This document shows, in pieces, positions 43,714 to 54,612 of a DNA stretch of 64,000 nt; positions within the stretch are counted from its first letter, which is position 1, and each line of letters begins with the position of its first letter. The notes under the pieces are model-generated. The model was not told the origin of the DNA. It saw nothing but the letters and a program-made list of their open reading frames with translations, and did not search any database. The position numbers and the translations under genes were made by a program. The stretch is from positions 59,574 to 123,573 of the forward strand of contig VCJN01001651.1 in assembly GCA_006384855.1 (NCBI GenBank), in the 5' to 3' direction. The DNA is from Tetraselmis striata (taxonomy: Eukaryota; Chlorophyta; Chlorodendrophyceae; Chlorodendrales; Chlorodendraceae).

Positions 43714-46610
43714 TCATCGAGGTTCTTGATGCGCATATCCATGGGCAGTCCTGGGTTTCCACGCTCGGGAGATCCAATAGCACGGCTGGAACACGCAGCT
43801 CAGGGCGCCGTGCATGAGCTGCCCGCCCACCCCCTCCGCGTGGGTCGCTAGCAGGGCACCCCCTTCCGATGTGGCCAGGTACGCGCGCAACCGCAGCAGC
43901 TGGCCGCCAAGCTTGTATGCCATGAGCTTGGAGGCCGCCGCCAGGCTTCCTGGCGGCGGGTCCGACCCGAACAGCATGGCGGATGCGCCAGGGTACTTGT
44001 CCCCAGCAATGAAGTCATTGTGCACCTCAAGTGTGTGCCGCGTGTATTTGACCAGGCTCACATGCGCATCATAGCCCTACATCCAACAGGGGTATGGCTC
44101 AGGCTGGGTGACAGCGATAGGAAAAGGGTGGTGGCAAGGAAAGCAGCTGCCAGCAGGACGTTGTTCCTCTACTACCATAGAATTAAATACGGTCTGCGAG
44201 GCGAAAAAATATTGAATTGTTTTTCCCTCTTTGCGTCGGAATATTCGTTGTGTATTCGTGCTAAATTGTGACTTATTTCTCCGTTACAATAGTTTTTTCC
44301 TCTCTGGGGGGGGGGGGGGGGGGGGGAGGGGGGTTCGAAAACAATTTATATATCCGCAGACTGTTTGTGTTTGCACAATACATGCGGAAAGTGGGAGAGA
44401 CAGAGGGGGGGGGGGGGGGGGGGCACCTGCTGCTTGATCAGCCAAATCTCCCAGAAATTCGGAATCGTCTGGTCATCAGGAGTTTTTGCCTATGCAACCA
44501 AGCGGCCGGGAACAACATGTCAGACATGCCCTTAGACAGCGGCGCGGACCTCCAATCCCTCAGGGACCTCAAACACATGTTCAATGGAACTCTGATGCGC
44601 AACATGGGCAATGGATGTAGTGTGGCAATGGAACTTTCAGGGAGGACAAGGGGGGGGGGGGGGGGGGGTGGGGGGGGGATACCCGCCAGAGGCACACTGC
44701 ATGCCGGCCGTCAGCGAGCTGGCTAGAGAACACCGTCAAGGGGAGCATCCCAGAGTTGAGGTCATTTCCTTTCGCACGCCAGGACTTGGAGTTGAAGTGG
44801 CCAGAATCAGCGGCATTGGCAGCTACCTGGCTTTTCCTGCAAGTAGAAGGGGAGGGTGAGCCGCATAGCTCCTCACCAGACAAACAAACGTGCCTAGGTA
44901 ATGGAGGGAGGCAGGGGTGGAGGAGGGGCTACCTTAACATGATGCGCATCTGCTGATCCATCTCAGACGCGATAGCAAAGGTCGCATCCTTGTGGACGAT
45001 CTCTTGGAGCTCGGGGGACGCGAGGGCGCGCCGGAGGGTGCCCGCCTGCACCGACCCCCGCATTCGTCAGCCGGTAAATGGAGAGGCACCTGGAGCTGCG
45101 CAGGCAGGGATGGGTGCATGTGATGGGGCAGGTGCGGATGGGGAGGACGACGGGCGGTGCGTACGTTGACACCAGGCAACACCGTTTCCGCCTTGAAGGA
45201 CGGCACGTGATTGTGATGCACTGCGGAGCTCAGGCTGACGCCATAGCTCCCGTCACCGCCATCAAACGAGCAAGGCTTCCAACCTTCCCAGTCCACGCCG
45301 GCAGCTTGCAGTTGAACCCTGACATGATGGCAGCAGCAGGCGGATGGCCTCAGGGCGAGGAGGGGGGGGTGGAGGTCTTGCAGGCTTGCCAGAGTTGAGG
45401 ATGCGGGCAGGGTTGGGGGGGGGGGGGGGGGGGGGGGCAGAAAGGCTTGATAGGACTGGCACAGGGGATCTACCACCCAGCAGCACCTGTGGCACGCAGT
45501 GGCGTCTTTGCCCCTCGTAGCAGTCTCCAGGCCGGCGGGATAGTATGGAGAGTAGATGGGCGCGCTCGCTGTCCAGCTCCGCAAAAGGGGCTCCACTTCG
45601 GGCCGCATCATTCTGGCGCAGAGCTCGGCCACCAGGAAAACGTTGCACTGATTGGCGGTGCGCAGCTGCATGCCGCCCTTCTGGAGCATCTTGCCCACCC
45701 CCCAGCCCGTGTAGGAGTGGTAGGCCGCCACCGACACGTCCGCTTTCAGCCCCTGCTCCGTGATCCGTACCACCCGCACGTGCTTCGCCAGCGGGTCGGC
45801 GCGGGTCGATGGCACGCGAGTGGGTGACACTTGGTCGCAGCCAGGCATGTCCTCGTCCGCCTCCCACTCGGTCACCTATGTCGTCGCGGTCGACATTGTC
45901 ACTGTTATTTTGATTGTCGTCACAGTCCCTACGAGTATGCTATCAGAACCATCAGGAATGAAAGCCCTTCCCCACTCAACAACGCCCTCCGCGCAAGCAT
46001 TATGCACCCCCCCCCCCCCTCCTTGGGAGGTGCTCATCACCACGAAGTCGCCGGGCCCCAGCTGCTCCGTTACGCTGTACATGCAAAAGCGCATCGCCCC
46101 CGCCATCGGCACGTCGATTGTCTGCTGATAAAAGTACGTCCACTCATCCAGCCGCGACAGCAGCGCCTTTTCAATCCCGCCACCCGATGACCGCTTCAGC
46201 CGCGGTTGGTCGTTGGTCAGCGCCTTGACGAGTGCATAAGCCTGCGAGCGCGCATGCGATCACTCAAGGCCGACGCTACGTTACGGTGCGGGTTCACCTC
46301 ACGGAGTTGTTTTCTTATTGACCCGCTGCGCGTCACATGCCGCCATCAGTACGGGTTCCAGTGGGAGGCGGGATCGCACGCTGAGAAGCGGGAGCTGGAA
46401 GCCGAGCCGGACCATATCGGACGTCTCGCAGGGGCGGTCCCACATGGTGATCACCAGCCCCGACAGTGATAGCGGCGACTCCACCGTCCGGAAATGGCTG
46501 CGCCCCCAGCCTAGCTTCAGAAACTGGCGGCCCGCCCGCCGGTTAGCCGCCACGGTGTCGGGGTCGGTGCCCCGCCGCAGCTCCGGCTCACAGCTCTCGC
46601 CACGCCTCAT
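43714..46610 (-). CDS. uncharacterised protein, eight exons
   Basis: Exons in transcript order: 46610-46323, 46241-46008, 45875-45487, 45318-45165, 45045-44933, 44836-44683, 44489-44427, 44076-43714. All phases agree, giving about 585 residues with a clean stop. I do not recognise the family. Visible segments: FLKLGWGRSHFRTVESPLSL, VPMAGAMRFCMYSVTEQLGP, VAAYHSYTGWGVGKMLQKGG, AAGVDWEGWKPCSFDGGDGS, LPLTVFSSQLADGRHAVCLW, and NDFIAGDKYPGASAMLFGSD. There is no obvious signal peptide, membrane helix or low-complexity region, so it looks like a soluble globular protein. The ATG at 46610 is chosen because the exon stays open only a few codons further and no upstream exon was found; an earlier start is possible. 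The exon 2 donor lies after a G run and is the weakest junction. Introns 6 and 7 begin with sense poly-C. Confidence 0.66.
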
Positions 46611-47475
46611 TGCGCCGAACAGCAGCTGCCTCACTAAGCCCTGAACTGCACACGCTGCGAAGCCTCACATGGGCGGCGAGTCGAGGGAAGGTTCGTGGGG
46701 TGGAAAGAACGACACACCTCCTGCAGATGCTGATCATCCAGCGGCGCGACGCGTTGATGTGAATGGCGACGTATATGCGCGCAAGTACCGGTACAGTACT
46801 GCCCTGTGGTATGCCTGTACCTGGCGGCTTATGTTGATATCCTATTGCTGCTTTCGTAGTCGTTTTGATGTTGCTCATCGGACTTTTATATTGTGATTCA
46901 CTCGTCGAGCGCCAGTACCAGTACTAACCCTGTAGAGTTTGCATTGTTATTGATCTTTTAGGCCATCACAACTTGATTTGTCATTTCAGGTGCCCCGCAC
47001 CCCCTTTGTTGAGCTCCCTTTTTATATTATCTGTCCTGCCGCATCCACATGTAGTATCACAAAGTGTTGTCAAAAGAGCTGCAAAGATGCAATTGGGCGG
47101 TTGTATCATTGATGGTGATGTTATGCAAGCACACATTGGCCCGCAAGCTATTGCCTCAGAGATAACATGCGCAAGAGATGACAATATTATATGAAGAAAA
47201 ACCACATGATTATAGTGTGGAAGTATCAACCCCTTGCTCTCCCGGCCAAAGCCTACCTATCTTATGCCGACATCGCAGTTTCGAGGCCGCTGACATAAGC
47301 GAACACGATGGGCTCCCTGCCTTTCGTCGCAGTCCAATTGCCGTTGCCGCGGAGCAGCTTGAGTAGTCTATTGATTTCGCAGATTTTTACCGGGATCTTG
47401 CTCGTCTGCGTGCTTGCCCATTTCAAACTTGCCGCCAAGAACCGTTCTAAACAGTCGTCAAGGGGGGCGGCGGGG

Positions 47476-47507
<32 letters not shown>

Positions 47508-47627
47508 CTTATGCAGCTGCGCCCATACCCCGCCGTTCTTTTTGTTATTATTCTCAAGTGAGTTGCACGGGAACCTCGCGCATGCTGCACGAAGTCACGT
47601 CCCACCTTGTTCGTTGTGCCGGCATTA
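46611..47627. other. intergenic, no gene recognised
   Basis: Upstream DNA of the uncharacterised gene, AT-rich around 46780-47250. It ends with a long G run at about 47474-47507. No ORF with recognisable homology. Confidence 0.4.
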
Positions 47628-47853
47628 AACGGCTGCTCAACGGCTGCTCAACCCGTGATGGTGAGTGGAAGTGCTCGGAGCATCTTACAGTGGGAGCAGC
47701 GAGCCGGGCTCGAGCTGCGGGGACTGTGGACAGGAAGAGAGTGAAAGCATAGCGCCCGGCGGGAGACAGGCACGCGCGCGCAGGCGCGCGGGACATGTGC
47801 CCGGCCGGTGCTAAGGTATCGGCCGGTGCTAGGGTATCGGGCAGATTCCAACA
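47628..47853 (-). repeat. left copy of a ~210-bp repeat
   Basis: Shares with 56040-56247 the run AGTGGAAGTGCTCGGAGCAT, CTTACAGTGGGAGCAGCGAG, GGGACATGTGCCCGGCCGGT and TATCGGGCAGATTCCAACA, in the same orientation. Read on minus it starts TGTTGGAA, like many LTRs. It carries a 22-bp internal duplication (about 47803-47840). The Ty3/gypsy element lies between the two copies. Confidence 0.75.
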
Positions 47854-48344
47854 GCCCCCTCAATTGTACACGGGGGTCATCTCCGGCTGACCGTCGTGTG
47901 CAATTGGAACAATGGTCGGAATCTGGCGCTAACACAGTACTGAATAGTAGCAGTAATCGATAGCGACTACCCAATACATCCTTGATAGCTTCCGGGCGAT
48001 GCGCTTCCGCGAGCATTGCACTCCATGTTGCATTGTTGCCCCGCTGTGGAGCTGGTGAGCCGGAGCTGGCTAGCGATGAGGCCGCGAGGGCGTCATCTTC
48101 GTGCTCTGGGCGACGCCGGGCATTGCGCTGCGCAAGATGCTTCTGGCAGCCTCTCCGCGAGCGGCGGGGCTGCTGAGCACTAGTTGTTGGTAGCCAACGC
48201 AGTCGGGGAGCACAGGGCGGGCTGCTCATAGCTGAGTTAACGCCACCCAATAGCAGCGCTACCTCGCAGACGCTAGCCCAATCGCGCACGCACGCCTCCA
48301 AGCCAAAGGGCAGATAGCCAACGCAGTCGGGGGGGAGCTCAGGC

Positions 48345-48781
48345 TGCGGCAGTCTCAGCCGGATAGAGACTGCAAGGACAAACAAAGGTGGTGTGCAGTG
48401 GTGGTGCAAAGGCGAGAGGCTACAGTGTTTTGAGAATACAACAATAATTGGCTGTCTCTTTTTCAAGGTTGTCACCACCCGCTGCTATATATACTATCGT
48501 TGGTGCCGGCACTGGTCGCTAGACCATGCCGACCTATAGCAGCACGCTCACTGCGAAGAGCGTCACCTTGGAGAGACGATTGGGAGGCCTAACGTCAGCC
48601 TAGTCATAGTATGGCATTGTATGTTATATACATATAAAAATACTGGCTGATGATCATCAGCAGCCTCGGGTATGGAATATCCCCCGAGGTACAGCACTAG
48701 TGCGCGCGGCATGCGCACACTAGTATTGGTATTATGCCAAAGGTAGCACAGGACTAGTTACAATACATTGTAACTGTCACA
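48345..48781 (-). repeat. 3' LTR of the Ty3/gypsy element
   Basis: 437 bp, with TG and CA at its outer bases. Eight bases longer than the other LTR (around 48450-48462). Confidence 0.92.
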
Positions 48782-48798
48782 CTACATCTCTCCCCCCA
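48782..48798 (-). other. polypurine tract of the Ty3/gypsy element
   Basis: On the minus strand GGGGGGAGAGATGTAG immediately precedes the 3' LTR, the expected place for plus-strand priming. Confidence 0.75.
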
Positions 48799-48959
48799 TG
48801 GACAACATAAAGCAGTATTCAATTTGCAGTTGGAATTCTAGCCGGATGTTTAGCCGCATGCTGCAGAAACTCATCTGACTCAGCAAACTGCAGCCACATC
48901 GGCGTATCCATAAAACTTTGCAAAGCAACAGTCCGTTTTACATCAAACAAACGATGTCA

Positions 48960-49203
48960 AACAGGTGCAATAGTTTTATCTGCAAAGTGCACCAGAAATT
49001 GCAATTGAGATCTTTTGCGGCCACTCAGGCATCAAGCCAACTTTGACTGCGGATATCTTTTCAATTTCAAACTCCTGGTTGTCAGGATCTTCCTCAGAAC
49101 CCGTGACCATTGGCACAACCGGACGAATAGATGCAGTCGGACAAGGCCGCAAACTATTCACATGAAAAACCGGATACAACTTCATCCCCGGAGGCAACTG
49201 CAA
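48960..49203 (-). pseudogene. integrase C-terminus and chromodomain remnant
   Basis: Reads YPVFHVNSLRPC, the usual end of the Ty3/gypsy integrase core region. After it comes EFEIEKISAVK and, one frame away, LQFLVHFADK. Together these resemble the start of a chromodomain (EVExIL...xYLVxW), interrupted by a frameshift near 49010-49025. Confidence 0.6.
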
Positions 49204-49228
49204 CCGGAAACTATAATTGCCAGTCTTC

Positions 49229-50308
49229 TCAAATAATCGGAAAAGGACCCAACTGCCTATCCATTAACTTCTGGTTAGGTTGGCCTTTGATTTTCAGAAA
49301 GCGAGTTACAATACTCACTTTATCTCCAACATTGAAAACGGTAACATCCCTCCGTTGCCTTTCCGTAGGACGAACAGTCAACTCATACTTATGAATTGCC
49401 AAAATCGATTTGACTAAGTCATGGATGTCTTTCATATTCTGGATTTTATGTTGAGCACTGACTGACACAAGTATTGTGGGCCTCATGGCAAACAATAAGT
49501 CAGGAGGTGTTTCAGGATTAAATCCGTAATTAACCTCAAACGGTGTATGCTCAGTACCAAGTGCACGATTGGAATTATACGAAAATTCCATCAACGGCAA
49601 TTGATCAACCCAATTGGTGCCATCAAAGCAACAAAACGTTCGAGCCAGTTCACAGACAATGGCATTGATCCTTTCAGTCAGACCATTCGTTTCAGGATGT
49701 TGGCCACTAGACATGTTTAACTTAGTGCCTAGGCGACGCCACAAAGTCTGCCAAAAAGACGACATAAATCTCGGATCACGGTCCGAAATTATAACCCTTG
49801 GTAAACCATGCAGCCTGAATACTTCCTTCAGAAATAACTCAGCTGAATATTCACCAGTCACAGTTTTAATCGTCGGAATAAAATGTGCTTGACGGGTTAG
49901 ATGGCATACAACAACCAACATTGCATCAAAACCATTACTCACAGGTAAATCGGTAATGAAATCCAAACCAACCGAGTGCCATGGACGTGGCGGCACTGGA
50001 AGCGGCTGCGTCGGTGCTGCCGGCTGCGGACGAGAACGTACCCGCCTACAGGTTGGACAATTATCACAATAGGCTTTCACGTCATGACGTATACGCATCC
50101 ACCAAAAACGATCCAAGGCACGTGCCAAGGTACTCTGAACAGCCCGGTGCCCAGTAGTATCATGTAGCTCATACAATACTTTGTTAATGAGCCGACGGTT
50201 ATTCGGAATACATAGACATTTACGTCTCCAAAAAACTCCGTCACGTTTGGACACATGTCCCGACTTCATCCATCCCCCCCCATTCGGAATAGAAGTCGTC
50301 TGCCACAT
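49229..50308 (-). CDS. integrase, Ty3/gypsy
   Basis: About 359 codons open. An N-terminal zinc-binding HHCC pattern (LHDTTGHRAVQS, then CDNCPTC) and the DDE core are visible: GLDFITDLPVS (first D), VIISDRDPRFMSSFW (second D), and GQHPETNGLTERIN (E). Spacing is normal. GDKVSIVTRFLKIKG then leads to the C-terminal part. It is the best-preserved part of the element. In the intact element it would have been the end of a polyprotein. The frame is separated from RNase H by shifts at 50310-50620. Confidence 0.88.
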   Translation of the reverse strand: MWQTTSIPNGGGWMKSGHVSKRDGVFWRRKCLCIPNNRRLINKVLYELHDTTGHRAVQSTLARALDRFWWMRIRHDVKAYCDNCPTCRRVRSRPQPAAPTQPLPVPPRPWHSVGLDFITDLPVSNGFDAMLVVVCHLTRQAHFIPTIKTVTGEYSAELFLKEVFRLHGLPRVIISDRDPRFMSSFWQTLWRRLGTKLNMSSGQHPETNGLTERINAIVCELARTFCCFDGTNWVDQLPLMEFSYNSNRALGTEHTPFEVNYGFNPETPPDLLFAMRPTILVSVSAQHKIQNMKDIHDLVKSILAIHKYELTVRPTERQRRDVTVFNVGDKVSIVTRFLKIKGQPNQKLMDRQLGPFPII

Positions 50309-50559
50309 ACCCCGTTTTTATCATGTCGAGTATGTCATCACTAAGCTTTAGAGCCCTCACACTCATAGAAGCTATGGCAGAAAACAGTGGGGTGTGTACA
50401 CCTTTCAAGTGTCTCAACCGCGTCCGGCACATCCCCGGTCCAATAAAGGCCACCGAAACTTAACGGTTTCAAATCCGGTCTACGAGACAACGGATCTGCC
50501 TTATTTCACTTGCCTTTTCTGTACGCAAGGGACATCGAACCAACATAAGGCTTAAGTCG

Positions 50560-51334
50560 CGACCATAGCGAGGTTAGCGCTTATTCATCCGTTCTGTAGG
50601 TTGCTTGAGCAAATGCCGTAGGGTGTCATTGTCTGAAACAAAGGAATCGACGGCAACCTTCAACATAACACCTCCAATGCTTATTTGACTCACAGATGGC
50701 AAATGCCTCGATGTCATAAGCAGAGTAAGCATTACCGCGCTCAGCTGAATTCAGCTTCCGCGCCCAGTATGTTGGTACGCGTCCATAACGCCCAGTTACT
50801 GGTTGTGGGCCTCCTCCCTGGTCCTGCAATACTATTGCAGCGAGCCCTACGTTGGACGCATCTGTCGCTACGGTGAACATCGCATCAAAGCCTATTTCCA
50901 CAGTATGGTCAGACAAGGTGCGGAAATCAACGGCAGACGAAGAGTCTCGAAAGCTTCCTCACAGTCAGGACTCCAGTCTACAACGGCTGGTTTTGTTTTA
51001 CGTAACAAATCTGTCAAAGGAGTGGTTAGATCACTGAAATGGTGAATAAACTTAGAGTAAAAATTGCAAAATTGTACAAAACTTCGCACTTCGCTCTGAG
51101 TTTTTGGCACATGCCAACTTTTACCACCGATACAGTATATCCCAAATACTCCATAGATGTCATACTAAAGAAACATTTCTTTAGTTGCAAACATAGGTTA
51201 TGTTCAGATAATTTTGCCACTACCATACGAATATGTTCTAAGTGGTCAACATAATTCTCTGAATATATACAAATATCATCAAGATACACAACCACAAATT
51301 TACGCAAAAAGGGACATAAGATAGCATTCATCAT
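50560..51334 (-). pseudogene. reverse transcriptase (second half) and RNase H
   Basis: Continues the RT after an in-frame TAA at 51337-51339. FVVVYLDDICIYSEN carries the YLDD catalytic box, then EYLGYTVS. One frameshift near 51110 leads to SEVRSFVQFCNFYSKFIHHF, the RT connection. Another near 50910 leads to RNase H: TVATDASNVGLAAIVLQDQ, with YWARKLNSAERGNAYSAYD. Confidence 0.82.
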
Positions 51335-51337
51335 ACG

Positions 51338-52630
51338 TTAGAAAATTGCAGGGGCATTGCATAACCCAAATGGCATAACAGTCCATTTTAATAATCCATC
51401 AGATGTATCCTCCTCAGCTATAGCAACCTGCCAATAACCAGAGGCTAAATCTAAATGGGTATAGCATCGAGCTTTCCTCAACTCATCAAGAGTTTCATCA
51501 ATACGCGGTAAGGGATACGCATCCTTCCGAGTAACATCATTGGGACCACGAAAGTCTACACATAACCGGAGAGATCCATCCGCCTTCCTAACAAAAAGAA
51601 TAGGCGAGCCAAACTCAGATTGACTAGGACGTACATGTCCGGCTTCAATAGCTGATTGTAATTGGCGATCTAACACGGCACGCTCAGCCGGGGACAACCG
51701 ATTGAGACGTTGTTTCTTCATAGTACCAGCAAGATCAATCTTATGGTCCCATGGTCGATGCTGCTGAGCACTATCAACCGGTCGCAACACATCCGGGAAT
51801 TCATCACAAAGAATTTTACGAACAACCTCCTCATGCTCAGGTAGCATTGCATCATCCAAATGCAGATTAGGGTCATCCTTAATCACACGTATTTGGACAG
51901 AATAGAACTCAGCCACACGGGGCTTTGCTTTCCCTCCCCTCGCCGTTTTCCGCATTAATTTCATCAATTTAATTGCAGAAACCGAACTACATGCGGGTCG
52001 GCGTTCTATTGTTTCAAACTGGATTTCTGTACCATCAATTAGGGTTAAGATACGATTCTCCCCATATTGTACAGATACTTGTGCTTCATCAAGCCAAGTT
52101 AATCCTAATACAACATCAGCCACATTGAGTTCTCGAAGAACATAAAATACTCGGTTCTCAAATGAGTGTCCTGCTATATCACATGTAATGGTAACGATCT
52201 GTGTACAACTCACACGTTGACCATTAGCAAGACGAACCGGAATTTTCTTCTGAAGTTTCTCAATCTGAATATTATTTTTACGGACAAAGTCCTCAGAAAT
52301 AAAATTCAGTGATGCCGCATTATCTACCAATGCATCTACATGAGCACCAGTATTTAAGCTGATTTCAACCTTTAACAGTGGCCTGGGATCGTCCCATTTA
52401 CTTAATGAAGCCACAATAGCTGGTTGTGATACATTATCAACATTATCAGCCGACACATTAACGGTTTCCGAGTCAAAAATATTTTGGTTGACATTTTCTG
52501 ACTCCACGTTAAAATCCTGAGTGTCCGCAGACATCTCTCCATCAACATTAGGTGAGCAGGATTCATCCATAATATCATCAGGCATACTACATTCATTGTC
52601 CACCAGCCATATACGAATGGGCCACGGCAC
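51338..52630 (-). pseudogene. protease and reverse transcriptase (first half)
   Basis: 430 codons open. The protease segment reads DALVDNAASLNFIS, where the family norm at the active site is D-[TS]-G-A; the aspartate is kept but TG is replaced by NA. RT follows: DLAGTMKKQRLNRLSPAE, GHVRPSQSEFGSPILFVRKA, LCVDFRGPNDVTRKDAYPLP, YTHLDLASGYWQVAI, MPFGLCNAPAIF. It stops at TAA directly after AIF, where the family continues. Confidence 0.85.
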
Positions 52631-52709
52631 AGGGCGAACATCATATGGACAGTAGCATTATCTGGTGATAAACGGGTAAACATAGGCGTTCTAGCCGGGA
52701 ACTCTTGGA

Positions 52710-53514
52710 TTAGTTTCTAATGCTTTGTCTCAGCATCAAACTTATCCCAAGCTGGTAGTATAAAACACCCAGAGTATCATCACGATTAGCTTTACGACAC
52801 TGTCCAAAGTGTGCAGCAGCAATTTGTTCTACTCTGTTCCATGGTGGATGTATATATCCTCGTTCACCAGCTAAGTCCCGTTCTAAAACTGATTCGTTGA
52901 CCAGCAAAATGGCAGATCCTTATGGGTATTCCATCCCTCATAAATCTGCACATCCCTCTAAAGTAAACATATACTTATCATAGAGGGGGTCAAAGATACG
53001 ATCCACCAGTCTCCAGGTAACACCAGTATGTGTACTAGAAGTCTGGACATATTTACGACGGATATAGCTTTTACTCGACGACGACCCGACAATTTTCGAG
53101 CTGCTGTAACGAGTATGATTTTCGTATCTATATCAGATGCTTTACTACCAGTACACGTATCAGTAGGTGCATCTACAGGGGCACGAGTAGAATCTGACGG
53201 TATATCATCATCATCATCTAAAGTGCGTAAAGTGCGTACTGACCTTGGATGTGCCGAGGCAACTTGCCGAGGGAGCGGTCGCCACTGAAAAGACCATAAC
53301 AAAGGTCGTCGATCAGCGCGTCGACACGTCGACTCCTCCGCGCTTCTCCTCGGTTAGCAAACATGCGATGCGCCGAGCTCCGCTGCTCCGGATGACAAAG
53401 GCCCGCCGTACACTCGACGGTCGTCGGCTCGTTGCTCAGCTCCTGCCGAGTTATCGCCAGTATTTCGTAATATTCTTGGCGCGTACTCGGCAGAAGTCGC
53501 GGTTGCTCCAGCAC
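52710..53514 (-). pseudogene. Gag-like region with frameshifts
   Basis: Pieces in several frames: LEQPRLLPSTRQEYYEILAI, VDALIDDLCYGLFSGDR, RTLDDDDDIPSDSTRAP, and WNRVEQIAAAHFGQCRKANR. By position it is gag, upstream of protease. No zinc knuckle is seen. The order of the pieces suggests at least two shifts. Confidence 0.45.
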
Positions 53515-53540
53515 GCCATGCGATCACCACCTGCAGGCTA

Positions 53541-53665
53541 TAGATGCAGATGCAGATGCAGATGCAGATGCAGATGCAGATGCATATGAGTCTATAGATG
53601 CATCCATTCATATGCATATGAGTCTATAGATGCATCCATTCATATGCATATGCGTCTATAGATGC
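53541..53665. repeat. CAGATG hexamer run and ~32-bp tandem repeat at the end of ORF1
   Basis: About seven GCAGAT hexamers (53543-53583), then about three units of AGTCTATAGATGCATCCATT plus CATATGCATATG. It overlaps the stop of ORF1. Confidence 0.88.
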
Positions 53666-54541
53666 AGTCTTCTCGTTGAAGGTCATGTATACTTGAGCCG
53701 ATATACGAACGACTATGACGAACTCGGTCGCAGTAGCAGGTAGTCGTTCTTTCAGCTCCATACAGTAGAACTCGGTCGCTATGTCGACAGCCATGTAGTC
53801 GTCGACGACCTCCCACAAAGGTGACTCGTCGAAGCCAAAACGAAACGGTACAGTAACAGGTACGCCAGGGTAGCTCTTGTTGGTCCATATACCAGAAGTC
53901 GACACGGCCTTATACACGTTCGACCATTTATCGACGACTGCCGAGTGTATAACTTGCGCTGCGACATAGGGAACGGCACGACACCATTTACCCCGCAGGT
54001 GCGCAGCTATCTCGGTAGTATATGACGGGCGACCATTGCCAGGTTCGACAGTGATTCGATCAGGGAAACGAGGACCATTATCAGCAGGCGGGTCGACCGT
54101 TACTTGAGGTTCAACAAACGCTATCAGATTATCGTTCACCAGCTGCTCAGCACGGTATGGCCAACGAGTATCATTCTTCAGCTCATAATAATTCACTCGA
54201 GCCTCGTACAGAAAGCAGTCGGTTCCATCGATAGTCACACAGTCGAAGAGATTCAGGTCAGCCGGGTTCATCGTGTTCCCGGTTTCAGTTTGCAGCATAC
54301 GTACTGCGAGTTCGCGAACTGACAGGTCGGTAAGTGTCGAGGTCCCACAGGGCAGAAAAGCAGTGTTATTATGATTCGGTTCAACAGTCATCATAATGTC
54401 ACGCTCAGCACCAGCTCCAGTGCCTGAAGTAACAATCACAGTTGCTGTGACACCGCAGTCGAAAGGTAGCTTAGTATCTGCGTCCCGCTCTCGAGCCGCC
54501 AGTTGTGCGCGCGAAAACTTGCGCCTCATCACGTCACTCAT
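53624..54541 (-). CDS. ORF1 of the Ty3/gypsy element, 305 aa, unknown
   Basis: An intact frame beginning 60 bases after the primer-binding site. It is not like any Gag I know: no zinc knuckle and no coiled coil. Segments: FDCGVTATVIVTSGTGAGAE, DLNLFDCVTIDGTDCFLYEA, GKWCRAVPYVAAQVIHSAV, and PFRFGFDESPLWEVVDDYMA. It may be the matrix/capsid part of gag, or a captured gene. It is the only undamaged ORF of the element besides integrase, which could mean constraint or chance. Confidence 0.55.
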   Translation of the reverse strand: MSDVMRRKFSRAQLAARERDADTKLPFDCGVTATVIVTSGTGAGAERDIMMTVEPNHNNTAFLPCGTSTLTDLSVRELAVRMLQTETGNTMNPADLNLFDCVTIDGTDCFLYEARVNYYELKNDTRWPYRAEQLVNDNLIAFVEPQVTVDPPADNGPRFPDRITVEPGNGRPSYTTEIAAHLRGKWCRAVPYVAAQVIHSAVVDKWSNVYKAVSTSGIWTNKSYPGVPVTVPFRFGFDESPLWEVVDDYMAVDIATEFYCMELKERLPATATEFVIVVRISAQVYMTFNEKTASIDAYAYEWMHL

Positions 54542-54594
54542 TATACAACAAACGAGGATACTTGCAGTGGAAGACTTGAAGATTCTGGAGCTAA

Positions 54595-54611
54595 CACTCG
54601 CTCCGAAACCA
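54595..54611 (-). other. primer-binding site of the Ty3/gypsy element
   Basis: On minus, TGGTTTCGGAGCGAG begins one base after the 5' LTR. It matches the usual initiator-Met PBS (TGGTATCAGAGC) at 10 of 12 positions. Confidence 0.7.
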
Positions 54612-54612
54612 G

